DNA of 64,000 nucleotides from Pseudarthrobacter siccitolerans (GTDB taxonomy: Bacteria > Actinomycetota > Actinomycetes > Actinomycetales > Micrococcaceae), in contig NZ_CAQI01000059.1 of assembly GCF_001046895.1 (NCBI RefSeq), positions 248,001 to 312,000 of the forward strand, given 5' to 3'. Shown here piece after piece: positions 59,307 to 64,000 of this stretch. The notes under the pieces were generated by a model, which was given only the letters and a program-made list of their open reading frames with translations, had not been told where the DNA came from and made no database searches. A program made the translations under genes and the position numbers. Position 1 is the stretch's first letter. The number at the start of each line of letters is the position of its first letter.

Positions 59307-61382
59307 ATGGCAACAGAGACAGTTGCAAAACCCCGCACCAGCGCGCGCGTGCACGTCCAAAAGTTCGGGACCTTCCTGTCCGGAATGATCATGCCCAACA
59401 TCGGCGCCTTTATTGCCTGGGGCCTGATTACCGCCCTCTTCATCGAAAAGGGCTGGCTGCCTGTTCCCCAGCTGGGCGGTTTCGGCGAGACGAACGGTGT
59501 GCCGAACACCGGCCTCGTGGGGCCGATGATCACCTACCTGCTGCCGCTGCTGATCGGCTACACCGGCGGCAAGATGGTCTACGACGTCCGCGGCGGCGTC
59601 GTCGGCGCTATCGGCACCATGGGCGTGATCGTCGGCGCGGGTATTCCGATGTTCATCGGTGCCATGATCATGGGCCCCCTGGGCGGCTGGACCATGAAGA
59701 AGATCGACTCGCTCTGGGACGGCAAGATCCGCCCCGGCTTCGAGATGCTGGTCAACAACTTTTCCGCAGGCATCTGGGGTGCGCTGCTGGCAATGTTGGG
59801 CTTCTTTGCCATCGCACCCGTGGTTTCGGCCTTCAGCACCGGCGCCGGCAACGTGGTCCAGTTCCTGGTCAACAACGGCCTGCTGCCGCTGACCAGCATC
59901 TTCATTGAGCCGGCCAAGGTCCTCTTCCTGAACAACGCCATCAACCACGGCGTGCTCACCCCGCTGGGCATCCAGCAGTCCCTCGACCAGGGCAAATCCA
60001 TCCTGTTCCTGCTCGAAGCCAACCCCGGCCCCGGACTCGGGCTTCTGCTCGCCTACATGTTCTTCGGGAAAGGGGCAGCCAAGGCCTCCGCACCCGGTGC
60101 GGCCATCATCCACTTCCTGGGCGGCATCCACGAGATCTACTTCCCGTATGTCCTGATGCGCCCGCTGCTCATCCTGGCCACCATCGCCGGCGGCATGACC
60201 GGGATCGCCACCCTGGCCATCACCAACTCCGGCCTGGTGGCGCCAGCAGCCCCGGGCTCCATCTTCGCGGTGCTGGCGCAGACCTCCAGGGACAGCTACC
60301 TCGGCGTGATCCTGGCGGTCCTGCTCGCAACTGCCGTCTCGTTCCTGGTGGCCTCGGTCATCATGAAGACCACCAAGCACAGCGATGAGGTGGACCTGAA
60401 CGACGCCACCTCCCGCATGGAGCAGATGAAGGGCAAAAAGAGCTCTGTGGCTTCCACCCTCACCGGTGCCGGCGCAGCTGCCGGAGCAGGCGGAGTGGGC
60501 GTCCTCGCCGGCCCGGTACGCAACATCGTGTTCGCGTGTGACGCCGGCATGGGCTCCAGTGCCATGGGCGCCTCCGTACTGCGGAACAAGATCAAGGCTG
60601 CCGGGTTCCCGGACGTCAAGGTCACTAATGCCTCCATCGCCAACCTCAACGACACCTACGATGTTGTGGTCACCCACCAGGACCTCACCGAACGTGCCAA
60701 GCCGGCCACGTCCAGTGCCGTGCACTATTCAGTGGACAACTTCATGAACAGCCCCCGGTACGACGAAATCGTGGAGCTGGTCCGGGAAAGCAACACCGAG
60801 GGCAGCGCCGCAACGGAGGGCCCGGACGCCGGTGCGGGAACGCCCGGCGGAGCCTCCGCCACGGGGCCGGCAACGGCTGCCGCGGCCGGAACAGCAGCCG
60901 CGGGTACCGCCGTCGGAAGCTCTGAATCCGACGCCCCACGGGCGGGCACGGGCGAGATCCTGGCGCGCGAGAGCGTGGTGCTCAATGGTTCGGCCACCAC
61001 CCGTGACGCTGCCATCGACGAAGCCGGCCGGCTCCTGCTCGCCCGCGGCGCCGTGGACGAGGACTACGTCCGGGCTATGCATGAGCGCGAGCAGTCCGTG
61101 TCCACCTACATGGGCAGCTTCCTGGCCATCCCGCACGGAACCAACGCGGCCAAGGACCATATCCGCAAGTCCGCGGTGTCCGTGATCCGGTACCCGGAAG
61201 GCATTGACTGGAACGGCAAGCAGGTCAAGTTCGTGGTGGGCGTTGCCGGCATCAACAACGAGCACCTGCACATCCTGTCCTCGATCGCGAAGGTCTTCAC
61301 CAACAAGGAACAGGTGGCCCGGCTGGAGGCGGCAACGTCCGAGGACGAGATCCTGGAACTCTTCGGAAAGGTCAACGCATAG
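59307..61382 (+). CDS. mtlA: PTS mannitol transporter EIICBA
   Basis: Imports mannitol and releases it as mannitol 1-phosphate. The 691-residue protein has the EIIC membrane domain (about 15-355, with GIHEIYFPYVLMRP), EIIB with phospho-Cys411 (FACDAGMGSSAMG), a long Ala/Gly/Thr-rich linker (about 495-548) and EIIA with phospho-His610 (FLAIPHGTN). AGGA at 59297-59300 gives the start. Its stop overlaps the mtlD GTG by 1 nt. A direct repeat CAGTACGTC (59231-59239 and 59243-59251) lies in the 83-bp gap upstream. Confidence 0.95.
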   Translation: MATETVAKPRTSARVHVQKFGTFLSGMIMPNIGAFIAWGLITALFIEKGWLPVPQLGGFGETNGVPNTGLVGPMITYLLPLLIGYTGGKMVYDVRGGVVGAIGTMGVIVGAGIPMFIGAMIMGPLGGWTMKKIDSLWDGKIRPGFEMLVNNFSAGIWGALLAMLGFFAIAPVVSAFSTGAGNVVQFLVNNGLLPLTSIFIEPAKVLFLNNAINHGVLTPLGIQQSLDQGKSILFLLEANPGPGLGLLLAYMFFGKGAAKASAPGAAIIHFLGGIHEIYFPYVLMRPLLILATIAGGMTGIATLAITNSGLVAPAAPGSIFAVLAQTSRDSYLGVILAVLLATAVSFLVASVIMKTTKHSDEVDLNDATSRMEQMKGKKSSVASTLTGAGAAAGAGGVGVLAGPVRNIVFACDAGMGSSAMGASVLRNKIKAAGFPDVKVTNASIANLNDTYDVVVTHQDLTERAKPATSSAVHYSVDNFMNSPRYDEIVELVRESNTEGSAATEGPDAGAGTPGGASATGPATAAAAGTAAAGTAVGSSESDAPRAGTGEILARESVVLNGSATTRDAAIDEAGRLLLARGAVDEDYVRAMHEREQSVSTYMGSFLAIPHGTNAAKDHIRKSAVSVIRYPEGIDWNGKQVKFVVGVAGINNEHLHILSSIAKVFTNKEQVARLEAATSEDEILELFGKVNA

Positions 61383-62545
61383 TGAAGGCAGTACATTTCG
61401 GTGCCGGAAACATCGGGCGCGGTTTCGTAGGCCTGCTCCTGCACGACGCAGGCTACGAGGTGGTGTTCGCCGACGTCGCCGAGGAACTCATCAACCAGCT
61501 CTCGGCTGCGGACAGCTACGCGGTGCACGAGGTGGGCGAAAACCCGGCCGTGCGCACGGTGGACAACTTCCGGGCGCTGAACTCCACCACCCAGGAGGCC
61601 CAGCTGGTGGAGGAGATCGCGACGGCGGACATCGTCACCACAGCGGTGGGCCCGCACATCCTCAGGTTCGTGGCGCCGGTGATCGCCAAGGGCATCGTCG
61701 CCAGGGCACCCGGCCTGGCACCGCTGCAGGTCATGGCCTGCGAGAACGCGATCAATGCCACGGACATCCTCGCCAAGGAGGTGGCCTCCCAGCCGGGGGC
61801 CGCCGCCGGGGCACTGGACGGCAAAGCGGTGTTCGCCAACACGGCAGTGGACCGGATCGTGCCCAACCAGGAAGCCGGCCAGGGCCTGGACGTTACGGTG
61901 GAAACCTTTTACGAGTGGGTTATCGACAGGACGGCCTTCGGCGATTCGGCCCCCGTGATCCCCGGCGCCACCTTTGTGGACGAGCTTTCGCCCTACATTG
62001 AGCGGAAGCTGTTTACGGTGAACACCGGCCACGCGTCGGCCGCCTACCTGGGGTTCGAGGCGGGCCTGGAGAAGATCTCCGACGCCATGGCGGACCAGGA
62101 TGTTGCCGAGGACGTCCGGGCAGTGCTGGAGGAGACCAAGCAGCTCCTGGTCAGCAAGCACGGCTTCAGCAATGACGAGCAGGAGGCCTATGTCCAGAAG
62201 ATCCTGGTCCGGTTCTCCAACCCGTACCTGCCGGACACCGTGACCCGCGTGGGCCGTGCGCCGCTGCGGAAGCTGAGCCGGCACGAGCGGTTCATCGGCC
62301 CGGCTGCCGAACTCGCCGAACGCGGAGTGGTGCCGGAGGCGCTGCTCGGCGCCATCGCCGCTGCCCTGCGCTTCAACGACCCCGCCGACGCCGAGGCAAC
62401 CGAGCTGGCTGGCATCCTGGCAGCCAGCAGCCCCGCTGACGCGACGGAGAAAATCACGGGCCTGGAGCAGGAGCACCCGCTGTTCAACGCAGTCGCCACA
62501 CTGGTGGAGGAACGCCAGGCGGAGGTGGCCCGCACCCCCGCCTGA
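61382..62545 (+). CDS. mtlD: Mannitol-1-phosphate 5-dehydrogenase
   Basis: Oxidises mannitol 1-phosphate to fructose 6-phosphate with NAD+. The 387-residue member of the polyol-specific long-chain dehydrogenase family has the Rossmann motif HFGAGNIGRGFVG at the start and the active-site segment RKLFTVNTGHA (catalytic Lys) near 211. The GTG overlaps the mtlA stop, so it is co-translated. A 15-bp-stem terminator follows 17 nt after the stop. Confidence 0.95.
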   Translation: MKAVHFGAGNIGRGFVGLLLHDAGYEVVFADVAEELINQLSAADSYAVHEVGENPAVRTVDNFRALNSTTQEAQLVEEIATADIVTTAVGPHILRFVAPVIAKGIVARAPGLAPLQVMACENAINATDILAKEVASQPGAAAGALDGKAVFANTAVDRIVPNQEAGQGLDVTVETFYEWVIDRTAFGDSAPVIPGATFVDELSPYIERKLFTVNTGHASAAYLGFEAGLEKISDAMADQDVAEDVRAVLEETKQLLVSKHGFSNDEQEAYVQKILVRFSNPYLPDTVTRVGRAPLRKLSRHERFIGPAAELAERGVVPEALLGAIAAALRFNDPADAEATELAGILAASSPADATEKITGLEQEHPLFNAVATLVEERQAEVARTPA

Positions 62546-62562
62546 CGAACCCTTCCGCAATG

Positions 62563-62598
62563 ACGACGCCGGCACTCCCCTTGAGTGCCGGCGTCGTT
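62563..62598 (+). terminator. Intrinsic terminator of the mannitol operon
   Basis: A perfect 15-bp stem ACGACGCCGGCACTC (62563-62577) / GAGTGCCGGCGTCGT (62583-62597) with a 5-nt loop, ending in TT followed by CTGTGT. It lies just after mtlD. Confidence 0.8.
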
Positions 62599-62643
62599 CT
62601 GTGTGATCTCTCCCACTTATGTAGGAATGCAGGCCCTTTCGTT

Positions 62644-62671
62644 TTGAAGTAAGCCTTCCCTTACTTATAGG
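62644..62671 (+). promoter_or_regulatory. Promoter with iron-box-like palindrome upstream of the siderophore-binding gene
   Basis: TTGAAG (62644-62649) and TATAGG (62666-62671) form a -35/-10 pair with 16-nt spacing. Between them, AAGTAAG (62647-62653) and CTTACTT (62660-62666) are a perfect 7-bp inverted repeat around CCTTCC. Size and position suit a DtxR/IdeR-type metal-dependent repressor, though the match to the classical iron box is only partial. Confidence 0.55.
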
Positions 62672-62725
62672 CTCTGGGCTATTAGGCAACGAAGTTGTGA
62701 CGTATTAGCCGAGTGGAGAGAAACC

Positions 62726-63673
62726 GTGAAGAAGAAGCTTTCGAGCTACCTGGGGGCACTGGCTGCGGGAGCGGCGCTTTTGACCGCCACTGCATGCGGA
62801 GGAAGCGCGACGGCCACACCGGCTGACGAAGCCACCACCATCACCGTGGAGCACGCCCAGGGCAGCACGGCGAACGTGCCGGTCAACCCGGAGAAGGTCT
62901 TCACCTTCGACCTGGGCGTCCTGGACACCCTCGATGCGCTCGGTGTGGAGCCCGCAGGTGTCCCGGAAGCCGCCTACCCTGAAGCCCTGGCCAAGTACTC
63001 GGATGCCAAGTACACCAAGATCGGTTCGCTGAAGGAGCCGGACTTCGAAGCCGTCAGCGCCGGCGACCCGGACCTCATCATCATTTCCGGCCGCACCGCC
63101 GGCGCCTATGAGGAACTGAGCAAGATCGCCCCTACCATCGACCTGTCCGTTGATGCCGCCCAGCCGATGGAAAGCTTCAAGGCCCAGGCTGAAAAGCTTG
63201 GGACCATCTTCGACAAGTCGGCGGAAGTGGAAGAGCAGCTCGCGGCAGTCGATGCCACCGTCTCTGACACCAAGGCCAAGGCGGCCAGCGCCGGCAAGGG
63301 ACTGATCGTCCTGACCTCCGGCGGCGAAGTGACCGCCTACGGCGCAGGTTCCCGCTTCGGGATCATCCACGACGTCCTGGGCGTACCCACCGCCGCCGAC
63401 GTCAAGGTTGACGGCAGCCACGGCGAGGCCATCTCCTTCGAGTACATCAAGCAGGCCAACCCGGACCTCCTCTACGTCATCAACCGCGACACCGCCACGG
63501 GTGGGGATGCCTCGGCAGCCAACCCCATCCTGGACAACGAGCTGGTCAAGTCCACCAATGCCGCCAGGAACAACAAGGTCATCAACCTCGACCCCGCCGG
63601 GTGGTACGTCGTGGGCTACGGCCTGAACAACGTCAAAGCGATGGTGGACGCAGTCGCCGCCTCCGTGGCATAA
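62726..63673 (+). CDS. Siderophore ABC transporter substrate-binding lipoprotein
   Basis: 315-residue lipoprotein: signal peptide with lipobox ATAC (Cys24), then a FatB/CeuE-type periplasmic-binding fold of iron-siderophore carriers (VFTFDLGVLDTLDALG, PDLIIISGRTAG, YGLNNVKAMVDAV). Captures ferric siderophores for the FecCD permease that follows. GTG 62726 has GGAGAG 5 nt upstream. The upstream promoter has a palindrome fitting iron-responsive control. Confidence 0.9.
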   Translation: MKKKLSSYLGALAAGAALLTATACGGSATATPADEATTITVEHAQGSTANVPVNPEKVFTFDLGVLDTLDALGVEPAGVPEAAYPEALAKYSDAKYTKIGSLKEPDFEAVSAGDPDLIIISGRTAGAYEELSKIAPTIDLSVDAAQPMESFKAQAEKLGTIFDKSAEVEEQLAAVDATVSDTKAKAASAGKGLIVLTSGGEVTAYGAGSRFGIIHDVLGVPTAADVKVDGSHGEAISFEYIKQANPDLLYVINRDTATGGDASAANPILDNELVKSTNAARNNKVINLDPAGWYVVGYGLNNVKAMVDAVAASVA

Positions 63674-63694
63674 CGCCCCGGGCTCCACACACCC

Positions 63695-64000
63695 ATGACC
63701 GCCACCGCCGTGCGCCCCCTCGCGCCGGCAACCCGCAGCCAGGCCCGCCACAGTGCAGGCCTGGCTGCGGCCGCAGTTGCCGTCCTTGCCCTCGCCGCCG
63801 CCAGCATGTTCGTTGGCGTCAGCGATGTCTCCCTTCCTGCCCTGCTGTCCGGCGACCCGGCTACGGCGGAGGTCTTCTGGATCTCCCGCGTCCCGCGCAC
63901 GCTGGCTGTGCTGCTCGCCGGAATGGCCGTGGCCGTGGCCGGCCTGATCATGCAGCTGATGGCCCGGAACCGCTTCGTGGAGCCGTCCACCGTAGGTACC
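63695..64000 (+). CDS. FecCD-type siderophore ABC permease, partial (runs off the window)
   Basis: First 102 codons of a BtuC/FecCD permease: a cytoplasmic N-terminus, a hydrophobic helix (about 24-42), then the family segment WISRVPRTLAVLLAGMAVA and GLIMQLMARNRFVEPSTVGT, which is diagnostic (R-x-P-R-x-L and N-P/F-L/V-A/E-P-x-x-L/V-G). ATG 63695 begins 21 nt after the binding protein's stop. The 3' end lies outside the window. Confidence 0.9.
   Translation, partial: MTATAVRPLAPATRSQARHSAGLAAAAVAVLALAAASMFVGVSDVSLPALLSGDPATAEVFWISRVPRTLAVLLAGMAVAVAGLIMQLMARNRFVEPSTVGT

Noticed and set aside
59295..60725. 476-codon minus-strand frame opposite mtlA
   Set aside because: Shadow of the mannitol EII gene, with a His/Gln/Asp-rich composition and no recognisable domain.

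Overview
The window is a contiguous stretch of a high-GC Gram-positive chromosome. Strong G/C at third codon positions, frequent GTG starts, PntA split into two subunits, a QsuB-type dehydroshikimate dehydratase, LigD-type polymerase and WXG-like proteins all point to an actinobacterium. The gene content is most like Arthrobacter/Pseudarthrobacter (Micrococcaceae); that assignment is inference from family resemblance, not from a search. No rRNA, tRNA, transposase, prophage or CRISPR array was seen.

Positions 1-11500 hold a complete catabolic block. An IclR regulator is followed by a quinate/shikimate dehydrogenase and a fused 3-dehydroshikimate dehydratase/HPPD-like protein, which together make protocatechuate. 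Then come pcaH, pcaG, pcaB, pcaD, pcaC, pcaF, pcaI and pcaJ, which take protocatechuate to succinyl-CoA plus acetyl-CoA, and a second IclR gene (PcaR type). Most junctions overlap by 1-8 nt or are separated by only a few bases. A third IclR gene with pobA (18.2-20.2 kb) feeds 4-hydroxybenzoate into the same pathway.

Between and after these lie a YjbR-like gene, the pntAA-pntAB-pntB transhydrogenase operon, a lipid-kinase-family gene, an ACT-domain membrane protein and a FUSC transporter (11.6-18.1 kb). From 20 to 34 kb there is a divergent TetR/FAD-monooxygenase pair, a three-gene Fe(III)-type ABC importer, a thioesterase, a GNAT, a MarR regulator, a small protein coupled to a soluble Ser/Thr kinase, a histidine phosphatase, purB, and a two-gene WXG-like/lipase module that looks like a type VII secretion substrate pair. 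An aminotransferase and a branched-chain 2-oxoacid dehydrogenase operon (E1a-E1b-E2) with an elaborate palindromic leader follow (33.6-38.6 kb). The 39-45 kb part carries a stress protein, a MocR-like aminotransferase lacking the HTH, a GerMN lipoprotein, a stand-alone LigD polymerase, and a flavin reductase divergent from a TetR gene.

A peptide ABC transporter operon (45.6-51.6 kb) has a structured leader and a possible 28-codon upstream ORF. Behind it is a 32-bp tandem repeat array, then a Gfo/Idh/MocA oxidoreductase, alanine dehydrogenase with a divergent PucR (AdeR-like) regulator, an excisionase-type HTH protein, an alpha/beta hydrolase, ptsI divergent from a TetR gene, mannitol EIICBA and mtlD. 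The window closes with a siderophore-binding lipoprotein and the start of its FecCD permease, behind a palindromic promoter.

Two themes run across the window. Divergent regulator/target pairs share palindromic operators that overlap promoter elements. At least fourteen genes, many of them regulators, have a TAnnnT hexamer ending 6-8 nt before the start codon and no ribosome-binding site, which is the signature of leaderless transcripts.
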